Assembly (NCBI RefSeq): GCF_000517085.1
Contig: NZ_KI912107.1
Coordinates: 5,577,980-5,641,979, forward strand
Source of the DNA: Saccharicrinis fermentans DSM 9555 = JCM 21142
GTDB lineage: Bacteria > Bacteroidota > Bacteroidia > Bacteroidales > Marinilabiliaceae
DNA: 64,000 bases
Direction: 5' to 3'
Position 1 is the first letter of the stretch, and every line of letters begins with the position of its first letter. Positions 47,497 through 56,874 of the stretch are shown here, piece after piece. Made by a program: the position numbers and the translations under genes. The notes under the pieces were generated by a model. It made no database searches. It was not told the DNA's origin and was given only the letters and a program-made list of their open reading frames with translations.

Positions 47497-49695
47497 ATGA
47501 AACGATTACATATATATATATCTTTGTCTGTTCTGGCTTTCTTTTCATGCCAGAATAAAAATGTTGACTTAACAAAGGAAGGCCATATTTTAACATCTTA
47601 TGTTGATCCATTTATTGGTACTGATGGACCAGGGAATACTTATCCAGGTGCTGTTATGCCTTGGGGAATGGTACAACTAAGTCCGGATAATGGGCTGGCC
47701 GGCTGGGATAGAATAGCTGGTTATTACTGGCAGGATTCAACCATTGCAGGTTTTAGTCATAAGCATTTAAGTGGAACAGGTGCTGGTGATTTATATGATA
47801 TATTGATAATGCCATATAATAGTAGGTTTACGAAGGATTTATGGCCTGATCAAAAGGAATATCGTCCTTACGCACAGTTTAGTCATGATCAAGAAGAGGC
47901 TGTTCCAGGCTATTACGCTGTTGATTTATTAAGTTCTGGTATAAAAGCTGAGTTGACGACCACTGAAAGAGTGGGCCTTCATCGGTACACTTTCCCCAAG
48001 GATAAGGAGTCTAAGATTTTATTGGATCTTGGATATAAATTAAACTGGGATGAGCCAACAGAAACGTATTTAAAATTAGAAGATGAGCATACTATTGTGG
48101 GATATCGATATTCCACGGGGTGGGCACCAGATCAGCGAGAGCATTTTGTTTTAAAAATATCCAGGCCAATAAAAAATATTGTTTTTTATGCGGGGGAAGA
48201 AAAAGTGGATGCACATAAAGTAAAAGCCACTAAAACAAAGGCCGAAATTATTTTTTCTTCAGATGAAAATGAGCAGGTAATCATTAAGTTAGCTTTGTCT
48301 TCTCACTCCATTGAGGGCGCAAAAAGAAATATGGAGTCGGAGTGCCCAGACTGGGATTTTGACCAAGTGAAGTCTTCTGCTTTAAGAGCGTGGAACAGAC
48401 AGTTGGGAATGGTTGAAGTAAAGGGAAGTGAAGATCAAAAAAAGATATTTTATACCAATTTATACCACTGCTTTTTAACCCCGTCCTTGCACGCTGATGT
48501 GGATGGTATGTATAAGGGAGCGGATGGTCATATGCATCAGGCTATTGGGTATGAAAAAATGGAAACATTTTCGCTTTGGGATACTTATCGAACTGCACAT
48601 CCTCTCTATACCATTCTGGCACCTGAAAAGGTCAGTGATATGGTACGGTCGTTTTTAAGTCACTATGATGAAACAGGCTTGCTCCCTGTTTGGAGTATGG
48701 CTGGTAATGAAACGAATATGATGATTGGTTACCATTCCGTTCCTGTTATTGTGGATGCCTATTTTAAAGGAATCCCAATGAATGCCCAAAAAGCATTTGA
48801 GGCCTGTAAAGCCACTGCCATGAGTGATGCATGGAGCTTGAAGGATTATAAGAAGTATGGGTATGTGCCGGCTGATGATCAAAGTAATGGACATTGGAGT
48901 GTGTCTAAAACACTAGAATATGCATATGATGATGGGTGCATCGCTGTTTTTGCAAAGGCATTAAATAAAATAGAAGATTACAAGTATTTTAAGCAGAGAG
49001 CCGATAATTGGAAGCATTTGTATGACAAGGAATCAACTTTCTTTCGACCAAGAAAGAAAGATGGCTCATTTGTTAAACCTTTTAGCCCCAAGGAATATAC
49101 TGAGTATTATTGTGAGAGTAATGCCTGGCAGTATTTTTGGCATGTACAACACGATATTCCAGGTCTGATTCAACTGTTAGGTAAGAAAGCATTTGTGGCT
49201 AAACTAGATTCTATGTTTAGTTATGAACACGAAGCAGGTGATAAATTACCTATTTTTTCAACGGGTATGATAGGACAATATGCCCATGGTAATGAGCCTA
49301 GTCATCACGTAGCCTATTTGTATAATCAAATAGGGCAGCCCGAGAAGACACAGAAGATGGTTCGTAAGATCATAGAATCACAATATAGTATTAAACCGGA
49401 TGGCTATTGTGGAAATGAGGACTGTGGACAGATGTCTGCTTGGCTGGTGATGTCTGCATTGGGTTTGTATCCGGTGAATCCTGCCAATGGTGTATACCAC
49501 CTCACTTCACCTTGGGTGGAGGAAGCCACTATCCATCTGCCCAATGGTAAAAATTTCTCCATTAAAACGAAAAGTAAAGGAGAGAACAAAATATTGATAG
49601 ACGCAGTTCATCTCAATGGAAAAGAAATGGAGATGTTGACAATTACCCATCAACAGTTAATGGATGGAGGAGAATTGCTTTTTATGTTGAAGTAA
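47497..49695 (+). CDS. GH92 alpha-mannosidase, lipoprotein (GH92 copy 5)
   Basis: 732 aa with lipoprotein signal ending AFFSC. The GH92 unit starts SYVDPFIGTDGPGNTYPGA and contains ESNAWQYFW (acid Glu), HGNEPSHHVAYLYN and GNEDCGQMSAW, all intact. The motif set matches copy 1 most closely, suggesting a related specificity. It lies 69 nt after GH130 and 83 nt before the NagB-like gene, so it is probably in the same operon. Confidence 0.93.
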   Translation: MKRLHIYISLSVLAFFSCQNKNVDLTKEGHILTSYVDPFIGTDGPGNTYPGAVMPWGMVQLSPDNGLAGWDRIAGYYWQDSTIAGFSHKHLSGTGAGDLYDILIMPYNSRFTKDLWPDQKEYRPYAQFSHDQEEAVPGYYAVDLLSSGIKAELTTTERVGLHRYTFPKDKESKILLDLGYKLNWDEPTETYLKLEDEHTIVGYRYSTGWAPDQREHFVLKISRPIKNIVFYAGEEKVDAHKVKATKTKAEIIFSSDENEQVIIKLALSSHSIEGAKRNMESECPDWDFDQVKSSALRAWNRQLGMVEVKGSEDQKKIFYTNLYHCFLTPSLHADVDGMYKGADGHMHQAIGYEKMETFSLWDTYRTAHPLYTILAPEKVSDMVRSFLSHYDETGLLPVWSMAGNETNMMIGYHSVPVIVDAYFKGIPMNAQKAFEACKATAMSDAWSLKDYKKYGYVPADDQSNGHWSVSKTLEYAYDDGCIAVFAKALNKIEDYKYFKQRADNWKHLYDKESTFFRPRKKDGSFVKPFSPKEYTEYYCESNAWQYFWHVQHDIPGLIQLLGKKAFVAKLDSMFSYEHEAGDKLPIFSTGMIGQYAHGNEPSHHVAYLYNQIGQPEKTQKMVRKIIESQYSIKPDGYCGNEDCGQMSAWLVMSALGLYPVNPANGVYHLTSPWVEEATIHLPNGKNFSIKTKSKGENKILIDAVHLNGKEMEMLTITHQQLMDGGELLFMLK

Positions 49696-49778
49696 TGCTT
49701 GTTTGTGCCAATTGATTGGATGGTTGAGATCCTGCGCAATGAATAAGGTTATTGTTTTAAACAAAAAATAAATTTAAT

Positions 49779-52094
49779 ATGGTTACTAGATTTTCGCCCG
49801 TTGAAGAGCTATTCTTTCATAAATCAGGCGTTAAAAAAACAAGTACTAAAATACCGTATATTACGGTTGATAATTTTCCTCAGCTTGGAATGTTTACAGC
49901 ATTTCGGTTTTTAGAGTGGGTTGCAGATAACCCAGAGGGTGTAATCAGTTTGCCTACAGGTAAAACGCCTGAGTATTTTATTCGTTGGACGCAATATTTG
50001 TTGGAGAATTGGAACAATGCAAAGGGGAAGAAAATTAGAGAAGAGCATGGTTTGAAAATTGACAAAAAACCGGATTTAAGTAAACTACATTTTGTTCAGA
50101 TTGATGAATTTTATCCGGTGAGTTCTTCTCAGAAAAACAGTTTTTATCATTATGTAAATGAATTTTACATCAAGGGGTTTGGCCTTGATCCTGATCGGGC
50201 ATTGTTGATTAATTGTGATCAGATTCCCTTGGTTGATGGCAAAAAATTTGCAGAGGTTTTTCCTGATAGTATTGTTGATTTGTCATTGCGTTATCGTGAG
50301 GCGAAAAGCAAAAAGGAAAAAGAGCAGCAGGACTCAATTTTTATGATTGATGATTGGTGTGTGAAGTATGAACGAAAAATTAGAGAAAAGGGTGGTATTG
50401 GATTCTTTTTGGGCGGTATTGGACCAGATGGACATATTGCTTTTAATACACGCGGTTCTGATCATTTTTCCACTACTCGTTTGACGGGTACCAATTTTGA
50501 AACGCAAGCACAGGCTGCCGGAGATCTTGGTGGTATTGAAGTGTCACGTAATCGTTTGGTTATTACCATAGGACTGGAGTCTATCACTTACAATAAGGAA
50601 GCTGTGGCGATTCTTTTTGCTGCTGGTGAAGCAAAGGCTCCTGTGGTAAAAAATGCCCTTGAAAGTGAGCTGTCGGTGTTATACCCTGCTACTGTGTTGC
50701 AGGCTTTGCCGAATAGTAAGTTCTATATTACCAAAAGTGCTGGTGTTAAGTTGAAAGATAGTGTTGAGGCTTACTACAAAACAGGTGAGTGGACAAAGGA
50801 AAAAACAGAGCGAGCTATTATTGATTTGTGTAAAAGAATTAATAAATATGGTCCTAAACTGGAACTTGCAGATCTGAAGTCGGATCCCTACTGCAGTATG
50901 ATACCTGACTTATCGCTGGATACGATTCAGGAAGTGATGGAGTCTGTTCAGTCTAAATTATTGAAAGGAATACAACAGGAGAAAAATCAGGTTTTTTATC
51001 ATACCGGACCGCATCATGATGATATACCGTTGGGTATGCAACCACATGTAAACAGAATACTGAGGGAGCCTAGTAATAAATCTGTTTTTTCGGTGCTTAC
51101 TTCTGGGTTTACAGCGGTTACAAATCGTTTTGTGACTGAAACATTGGATTGTACCAAGAAATTATTGGATGAAGGAAGAATTCAGATGATTAAGTTTCCT
51201 GATTTTTTTGAATCAGGTTATAAGTACAAGTGGGACAAAGATGTGTATCATTTTCTTTTGCATGTGGCTTCAGATGAATCTTTGGAGAGAGTCAGGGGAC
51301 TTTGTCACAGGGTGGTCAGAGCTATTGTTGAAATATGGGCTGTAAGAGATTATGAAGAGCTTAGAAATACTATCAATGCAATTTTATCTAATATACGCGA
51401 TAGTTACGATGGACAAAAGAATCCGCCTAAAATACAGAAGTTAAAGGGCATGATTCGTGAGTTTGAGGAGGAACTGGTCTGGGCACACTCGGGAGTGCAA
51501 GTAAAAAATGTTCGTCACCTTCGTTTGGGTTTTTATACAGGAGATATCTTTACGGAGCAACCCAATAGAGAACGAGATGTTACACCTATCCTAGAAGAGT
51601 TTAGGAAAGAGAAACCTAATGTGATCAGCTTGGCATTGGATCCGGAAGGAAGTGGACCGGATACGCATTATAAGGTTCTTCAGGCCATTGCTGATGCTAT
51701 CCGATTGTGGAATAAGGAAGCGGATTTGAGTGAACTGCGCATCTGGGGGTATCGAAATGTTTGGTTTAAATTTGCTCCCTCAGAGGCCAACGTTATGGTT
51801 CCTGTAAGTTTGAATGCCATGGATGTTTTGGATAAATCATTTAGTGATTGTTATTTGAGTCAGGTCAATGCTTCTTTTCCTAGTTATGAGTTGGATGGTA
51901 GATTTAGTACTCTGGCAAAAAATATTTGGGTAGAGCAATTGGAAACTGTTCAGTATTTGTTAGGTAAAGATTACTTCTATACACACGAAAACCCAAGCAT
52001 CAGAGCCAGTCATGGACTGATCTTTTTTAAGGAGATGAATGTAGAAGAGTTTTTACTTCATGCACGAGAACTGGAAAAGTCAATGGAGGGTTAA
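49779..52094 (+). CDS. NagB-like glucosamine-6-phosphate deaminase fused to a PIG-L/LmbE deacetylase domain
   Basis: 771-aa cytoplasmic two-domain protein. Residues about 35-345 form a NagB-like isomerase/deaminase: LPTGKTPEYF, FVQIDEFYPV, GIGPDGHIAFN and ATVLQAL. Residues about 405-700 form a PIG-L/LmbE deacetylase-type domain with the metal motif TGPHHDDIPLG. Such long NagB-like proteins are known in Bacteroidota and could deacetylate and deaminate GlcNAc-6-phosphate, i.e. combine NagA and NagB chemistry. That combined activity is inference, and no separate nagA is seen here. It is the last gene of the operon, before a terminator. Confidence 0.9.
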   Translation: MVTRFSPVEELFFHKSGVKKTSTKIPYITVDNFPQLGMFTAFRFLEWVADNPEGVISLPTGKTPEYFIRWTQYLLENWNNAKGKKIREEHGLKIDKKPDLSKLHFVQIDEFYPVSSSQKNSFYHYVNEFYIKGFGLDPDRALLINCDQIPLVDGKKFAEVFPDSIVDLSLRYREAKSKKEKEQQDSIFMIDDWCVKYERKIREKGGIGFFLGGIGPDGHIAFNTRGSDHFSTTRLTGTNFETQAQAAGDLGGIEVSRNRLVITIGLESITYNKEAVAILFAAGEAKAPVVKNALESELSVLYPATVLQALPNSKFYITKSAGVKLKDSVEAYYKTGEWTKEKTERAIIDLCKRINKYGPKLELADLKSDPYCSMIPDLSLDTIQEVMESVQSKLLKGIQQEKNQVFYHTGPHHDDIPLGMQPHVNRILREPSNKSVFSVLTSGFTAVTNRFVTETLDCTKKLLDEGRIQMIKFPDFFESGYKYKWDKDVYHFLLHVASDESLERVRGLCHRVVRAIVEIWAVRDYEELRNTINAILSNIRDSYDGQKNPPKIQKLKGMIREFEEELVWAHSGVQVKNVRHLRLGFYTGDIFTEQPNRERDVTPILEEFRKEKPNVISLALDPEGSGPDTHYKVLQAIADAIRLWNKEADLSELRIWGYRNVWFKFAPSEANVMVPVSLNAMDVLDKSFSDCYLSQVNASFPSYELDGRFSTLAKNIWVEQLETVQYLLGKDYFYTHENPSIRASHGLIFFKEMNVEEFLLHARELEKSMEG

Positions 52095-52124
52095 GTGATT
52101 GATTGGAACTAGGTTTTGATAAAG

Positions 52125-52162
52125 ATGCTTCTTGACATGTTCAAGAAGCATCTTTTTTTTCG
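52125..52162 (+). terminator. terminator after the NagB-like gene
   Basis: GATGCTTCTTGA and TCAAGAAGCATC form a perfect 12-bp stem with a 5-nt loop, then nine T residues. Confidence 0.9.
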
Positions 52163-52250
52163 TGCATGGTTTCTTGTTCTTTTATAACCGATAATTATTC
52201 CTCTATGGCGAGTATCTTATATTATTAATAGAAAAATGATTTATTTTCGA

Positions 52251-52274
52251 ATTAGCTAAAACGTTTTAGCTAAT
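52251..52274. promoter_or_regulatory. perfect 24-bp palindrome, LacI-type operator
   Basis: The half-site ATTAGCTAAAAC is followed directly by its exact reverse complement, giving a CG centre as in LacI/PurR operators. It lies 14 bp before the start of the decayed lacI-family gene and so was probably its own operator. Confidence 0.7.
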
Positions 52275-52288
52275 TAACATTCAGTGAA

Positions 52289-53087
52289 TTGAAGAAAAAT
52301 TCGATAAAGGATATTGCTATAGAATTAAACGTTTCGGTTTCTACCGTTTCTCTGGTTTTGAATGAGAAAGGAGATGAGAAAAGGATTAGCAGTATTACCA
52401 AGCGCGTATTATAAAGTAGGCACATGAAAAAATTATAAGGCTAATGATAGCATCGACACAAAGGAATAGTTTGGACATTAAGAACCTAATAGAGATGAAG
52501 TTTCCCTTTGTGTTATTTGATTGCCATTATCCCGAATTAAATACCGATTATGTAATTGCTGATAATAAAGGAGGTGTAATTCATGCAGTTAATCATCTTG
52601 TTGAGCAAGGTTCAAAAAAGATTGGTTTTGTAACTCTCCATAGTGAAATAGAGGTACTTAAGTAGCTTTTTTATGGATATAGAGATGGGCTTGAAGAAAA
52701 TGGACTAAATTGATATTCGTCATACATTCAATATGTTGAGAATGCTGATTATCAAAGGCAAGTAAAGTTAGTTATTCATAGGCTTCTGGGATCACCCAAT
52801 CGGGTATATTCTATAGTTTTTTTACACATTACCTCGCGGTTTGTGGACTAAGGGAGCTGCGAGCAAGAAACATTAAAATTCCTGATGAAATTAAATTTGC
52901 TAAGCTTTGACCAATATAATACGTTTGATTTTATAAAACCTTCTCTAATAGCTATAACACAGCTTATTATTCAAATTGGGGATGGTGCTGTAAATATACT
53001 TTTAGGAAAATTAAACTTAACAGCGAATGGAATAACTAAAAAAATACTTGATACAGGTTTTATCGCTCGTAAATCCAGTACGAGTTA
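52289..53087 (+). pseudogene. decayed LacI-family repressor
   Basis: The TTG at 52289 begins KKNSIKDIAIELNVSVSTVS, a clear LacI helix-turn-helix. The frame stops after ITKRVL; the following KNYKAN block is in another frame. The next readable part (52444-52665, DIKNLIEMKFPFVLFD; VNHLVEQGSKKIGFVT) belongs well into the sugar-binding domain, so roughly 50-60 codons are deleted. A further frame change and stops lead to a last piece (52885-53087) with the C-terminal end of the family. It carries several independent lesions, so it is a true pseudogene rather than a sequencing slip. It probably once controlled the adjacent GH92 genes. Confidence 0.85.
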
Positions 53088-53275
53088 GAGATTGAAGGAA
53101 ATGTAAATGAGCCTAAAAAAATGACACCTAACTCTTATCTTTTTCTGAGAAGGAACATCCGATGTGTTCGTATTTACCTATTGTGTTTAGGAGAAAACAA
53201 TATTGAATGTTTATTTAATCTAAAATTAAAATCAATTTTGCGTCATTTAAAATACAGATTGAGAAATAGGATATA

Positions 53276-55912
53276 ATGGAAAAACTGATTAAAAATTTTC
53301 TGAAGTTGACTTGTGTAGGTCTGAGTTTGATTTCTTGCGGAGGTCCAAATACAAAAAGCAAAGACTCTAAGTTGTCTTATGTTGACACTCGCGTTGGCAC
53401 AGCGGCAAGTATTGCTGATATTACAGTTACAGAGGTAGAAGAACCGATGGGCTATGTTTCACCTATTGTAGGTTATCCATCTGCATTAACCCATTGGACT
53501 CCCCAAACAGCTGAATGGACAAAACGAGTAATAACTGTTCCTGTGCCTTACTGGTACGATCAGGATAAAATTCAGGGTTTTAGAGGAACTCGTTATCCCA
53601 ATGGTGCTGTGGTTGGTGATTGGGGAGCCATGTGTGTTATGCCAATGATAGGTAAAGTGAGGATAGATGCAGATGCCCGCGCTTCGAAATTTAGTCATGA
53701 TAATGAAATCGCTAAACCCCACTATTATTCTGTTCTTTTAGATGATTACGCTATAAAGGCAGAATATACAGCTGCTGCAAAAACGGCATTCTTCCAATTT
53801 ACCTTTCCTGAAAGTTCATCATCCACCGTGTTGATTGATGGCGTTTACGTGCCTGGAAACTATAGGGTTATTCCAGAAAGAAATGAAATAGAAGGATATT
53901 CTGTTATTGCTGGGCATTTTAAAAATTATTTTGTGGCCAAGTTTAATAAGTCATTTAAAGTGTACAATGTCGATTTGTTACCCAATGTAGTTGATGCTAC
54001 ATTAGTTCCGGATGGTTTTAAGGCTGAATATTTTAATAATGATAAATTAGAGGGAGAACCGGATGTGGTAGTAACGCATACTGAATTAAATTATGATTGG
54101 TTGAAGGAACCTGTGGAGGGTGTGGTTGCCGATTTTTTCTCGGTGAGATATTCGGGTGCGTTTGTCGCACGATATTCAGGAGAACATACATTTGAATTAA
54201 CAACAAAAGACGGTACACGAATGTATTTCGACGATGCTTTGGTGATTGACGAATGGAAATATAGAGCAACGGGTACTAATGTGTACAAAGTTAATCTTAA
54301 AAAAGGCGAGAAATATAAAATACGTATCGAGTATTACGATGGTTCCAGTACGACGGAAATGCATTTAAGATGTGCCGAGCCTATAAAAATAAATCCAGAT
54401 TTGGCTTCACAATTGGCGTTGAAAGGAGCCGATGGTAACGCGGTATATGTAACTTTTATTACGAAAGAACAGGAAGAAGTAATGATGAAAGTTGGGACTT
54501 CTCTTATTGATTTATCACAGGCTCGTGCAAATATGAATGAAGAGTTCCCTGATTTCGATTTTGAAAGAGCTGTTGCTAAAAGTGCCGATGTTTGGGATAA
54601 TGAATTAAATAAGATACAGGTAGAAGGTGGCGAAGATGATAAAGCGATTTTTTATACAGCTTTAACCAAGTGTTTCGTAAATCCTCGTAATTTGAATGAG
54701 AATGGAAAATATTTTAGTCCGTTTGATTTTAAAGTGCATGAAGGAGAGATGTATACAGATCTTTCTATCTGGGATACATTTCGTTCATTACATCCGTTAT
54801 GGGTAATTTTAAAGCCGGATGAAACGACCAATATTATCAATGGTATGCTCAATGCATATAAAGAGGGTGGTTGGTTACCAAAATGGCCCAATCCTTGGTA
54901 TCGAAGTATTATGATGGGAACACATGCCGATGCTGTGATTGCCGATGCATATGTTAAAGGTATTCGTGGTTTTGATACTGACTTGGCCTTTAAAGCAATG
55001 CTTAAGAATGCAACAGAGAAAGGGAATAGAGGTTTTTCGGGAAGAGTTGGAATTGAATATTTTAATGCTTTAGGCTATGTTCCTGCTGATGTTTTTGGCT
55101 TTTATGGAGAGCCTGTGGCTAGAACACTCGAATTTTCTTATGACGATTATTGTATTGCCCAAATGGCAAAGGCTTTGGGGGAAAAAAATAAGTATGAAGA
55201 GTTTATGCAACGTTCGAAACGTTACATGAATGTTTTAGATAAGGAAACAGGTTTGGTTCGTGGAAAGAAAAAAAATGGAGATTGGTTAGCTCCTTATGAC
55301 AAGAGTATTAGCGTTTGGGCGCAAGGAAGCGATCATGATACCGAAGTGTATTATAAAAACCATACTTTATTAGTTCCTCACGATATTCCAGGTCTAGCAA
55401 ATTTTATGGGTGGCCAAGATAAACTAGAAGCTTACCTAGATGATTTCTTTGCGAATAATATGTATTACGTAGGTGATGAGTTTTCGATGCATGCGCCTTA
55501 TATGTATAACTTTATTAGTGCTCCTTGGAAAACACAAAAAACAGTGAGAGAGATGCTGGCTAAGTATTTTTTTAATGATGTGGGAGGACTTCCGGGAAAT
55601 GACGACTGTGGGCAGGTTTCGTCATGGTATGTTTTTGGTGCAATGGGCTTTTACCCCGCTTGTCCGGGTGACCCTATTTACCAACTTTGTAGTCCTGTAT
55701 TTGATAAAGTCTCCATGAATGTGGGAGAAGGAAAAATATTTACCATTATAGCTAATAATAATTCAAAGGACAATATGTACATCCAGTCAGCTACTTTAAA
55801 TGGGAAACCTTATAATAAAAGTTGGTTATATCATAAAGACTTGGTAAATGGGGGAGAACTGGTTTTTGAATTAGGACCTAAGCCAAATAAAGATTGGGGA
55901 CTTACGCAATAA
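53276..55912 (+). CDS. GH92 alpha-mannosidase with an inserted PA14 domain (GH92 copy 6)
   Basis: 878 aa with lipoprotein signal ending LSLISC. The GH92 unit begins YVDTRVGTAASIADITV. A PA14 module (about 242-370) is inserted in the N-terminal beta-sandwich: GFKAEYFNNDKLEGEPD, YSGEHTFELTTKDGTRMYFD and YKIRIEYYDGSSTTEMHL. In the catalytic domain, the Glu of DTEVYYKNHTLLVPHD aligns without gaps with the acid of the other copies. The loop is GDEFSMHAPYMYN and the Asp pair GNDDCGQVSSW. It is transcribed after the dead lacI gene and ends at its own terminator. Confidence 0.92.
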   Translation: MEKLIKNFLKLTCVGLSLISCGGPNTKSKDSKLSYVDTRVGTAASIADITVTEVEEPMGYVSPIVGYPSALTHWTPQTAEWTKRVITVPVPYWYDQDKIQGFRGTRYPNGAVVGDWGAMCVMPMIGKVRIDADARASKFSHDNEIAKPHYYSVLLDDYAIKAEYTAAAKTAFFQFTFPESSSSTVLIDGVYVPGNYRVIPERNEIEGYSVIAGHFKNYFVAKFNKSFKVYNVDLLPNVVDATLVPDGFKAEYFNNDKLEGEPDVVVTHTELNYDWLKEPVEGVVADFFSVRYSGAFVARYSGEHTFELTTKDGTRMYFDDALVIDEWKYRATGTNVYKVNLKKGEKYKIRIEYYDGSSTTEMHLRCAEPIKINPDLASQLALKGADGNAVYVTFITKEQEEVMMKVGTSLIDLSQARANMNEEFPDFDFERAVAKSADVWDNELNKIQVEGGEDDKAIFYTALTKCFVNPRNLNENGKYFSPFDFKVHEGEMYTDLSIWDTFRSLHPLWVILKPDETTNIINGMLNAYKEGGWLPKWPNPWYRSIMMGTHADAVIADAYVKGIRGFDTDLAFKAMLKNATEKGNRGFSGRVGIEYFNALGYVPADVFGFYGEPVARTLEFSYDDYCIAQMAKALGEKNKYEEFMQRSKRYMNVLDKETGLVRGKKKNGDWLAPYDKSISVWAQGSDHDTEVYYKNHTLLVPHDIPGLANFMGGQDKLEAYLDDFFANNMYYVGDEFSMHAPYMYNFISAPWKTQKTVREMLAKYFFNDVGGLPGNDDCGQVSSWYVFGAMGFYPACPGDPIYQLCSPVFDKVSMNVGEGKIFTIIANNNSKDNMYIQSATLNGKPYNKSWLYHKDLVNGGELVFELGPKPNKDWGLTQ

Positions 55913-55948
55913 TATAGTGATAGTTTCATTTGATTTAGATTTAGTGAG

Positions 55949-55983
55949 AGTGCTTCTTAGTTAATTTTAAGAAGCACTTTTTT
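55949..55983 (+). terminator. terminator after GH92 copy 6
   Basis: AGTGCTTCTTA and TAAGAAGCACT form a perfect 11-bp stem, followed by a run of T. The TGCTTCTT/AAGAAGCA stem resembles the terminator at 52125. Confidence 0.88.
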
Positions 55984-56074
55984 ATGAAACTAAGATCATT
56001 GTTGTGCTAATACGGAGAATCATTCTTCTTTAGCGATGTTCCCTTTGGTTGTATCGTTTTATTTGCAATATTGC

Positions 56075-56098
56075 ATATGTTCAAACATATGAACATAT
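56075..56098. promoter_or_regulatory. inverted repeat upstream of the GntR gene
   Basis: ATATGTTC (56075-56082) and GAACATAT (56091-56098), 8 bp apart, lie 13 bp before the gntR ATG. This is a likely autoregulatory operator. Confidence 0.55.
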
Positions 56099-56111
56099 AG
56101 AGTGAGAGAGT

Positions 56112-56843
56112 ATGGAAAAACTAAAAATTGATCATTCAAGTTCAATGCCTTTGCATGCACAGGTTGAAAAATTGTTACGACAGCTGATTGAGCAACCTGA
56201 GTATAAAAAAGGTGGATTGCTGCCTAAGGAGGTTGATTTAGCAAAAAGATTAGGCATTTCGCGGAACACCTTGCGACAAGCAACAAATAAACTTGAGTAT
56301 GAAGGTTTACTTATTCGCAAGAAAGGGGTGGGTACCAAGGTAGCAGAAAAGGGCATTACTACTAATCTAGACAATTGGTTGAGTTTTACCCAAGAAATGT
56401 CTGATAAAGGTATAGAATTTAAAAACTATGCGATGATGGCAAAGTGGGTAGATGCAAATGACAAGATAGCTGCCTTTTTTAATATTCCTAAAAATCAGAA
56501 AGTGTTGTACTTATCTAGATTGAAAGGCTTGGATGATTGTCCTTTTGTTTATTTTGAAAGTTATTTCCATCCTAAAATTGGCCTATCTATAAAAGAGGAT
56601 TTTAATAGACCGTTGTATGATATCTTAGAAAATGACTACCACGTTGTTCCGAGTTTTTCCAAGGAAAATATTAAGGCTTGTGCAGTTACAAAAATAATAG
56701 CCGACAAACTTGAAATTAATGTGGGTGATCCAATTCTAGTTAGGGAACGATACGTTTCTGATCCTGGGATGAAACCTATCGAATATAACATCGGCTTTTA
56801 TATCGCTGAAAAATTTACCTATTCAATTACTATTAAACGCTAA
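56112..56843 (+). CDS. GntR/HutC-family regulator with UTRA domain
   Basis: 243-aa transcription factor. The winged HTH (about 8-75) includes LPKEVDLAKRLGISRNTLRQA and the wing KKGVGTKVAEKG. The UTRA effector domain (about 95-240) senses small molecules, usually sugar phosphates such as GlcN-6-P in NagR. It heads the run of ROK kinase, MFS, two glycosidases and mannose-6-phosphate isomerase, and a dyad lies just upstream. It is the likely regulator of that operon. Confidence 0.92.
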   Translation: MEKLKIDHSSSMPLHAQVEKLLRQLIEQPEYKKGGLLPKEVDLAKRLGISRNTLRQATNKLEYEGLLIRKKGVGTKVAEKGITTNLDNWLSFTQEMSDKGIEFKNYAMMAKWVDANDKIAAFFNIPKNQKVLYLSRLKGLDDCPFVYFESYFHPKIGLSIKEDFNRPLYDILENDYHVVPSFSKENIKACAVTKIIADKLEINVGDPILVRERYVSDPGMKPIEYNIGFYIAEKFTYSITIKR

Positions 56844-56874
56844 TATATTATCACAAATCATAAAAATAGATGTT

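Noticed and set aside
55310-55390. In GH92 copy 6, AQGSDH looked like a Glu-to-Gln change at the catalytic acid, hinting at a mannosyl-phosphate uncapping enzyme.
   Set aside because: An ungapped alignment back from the VPHD block puts the Glu of DTEVYY exactly at the acid position, so the acid is present.
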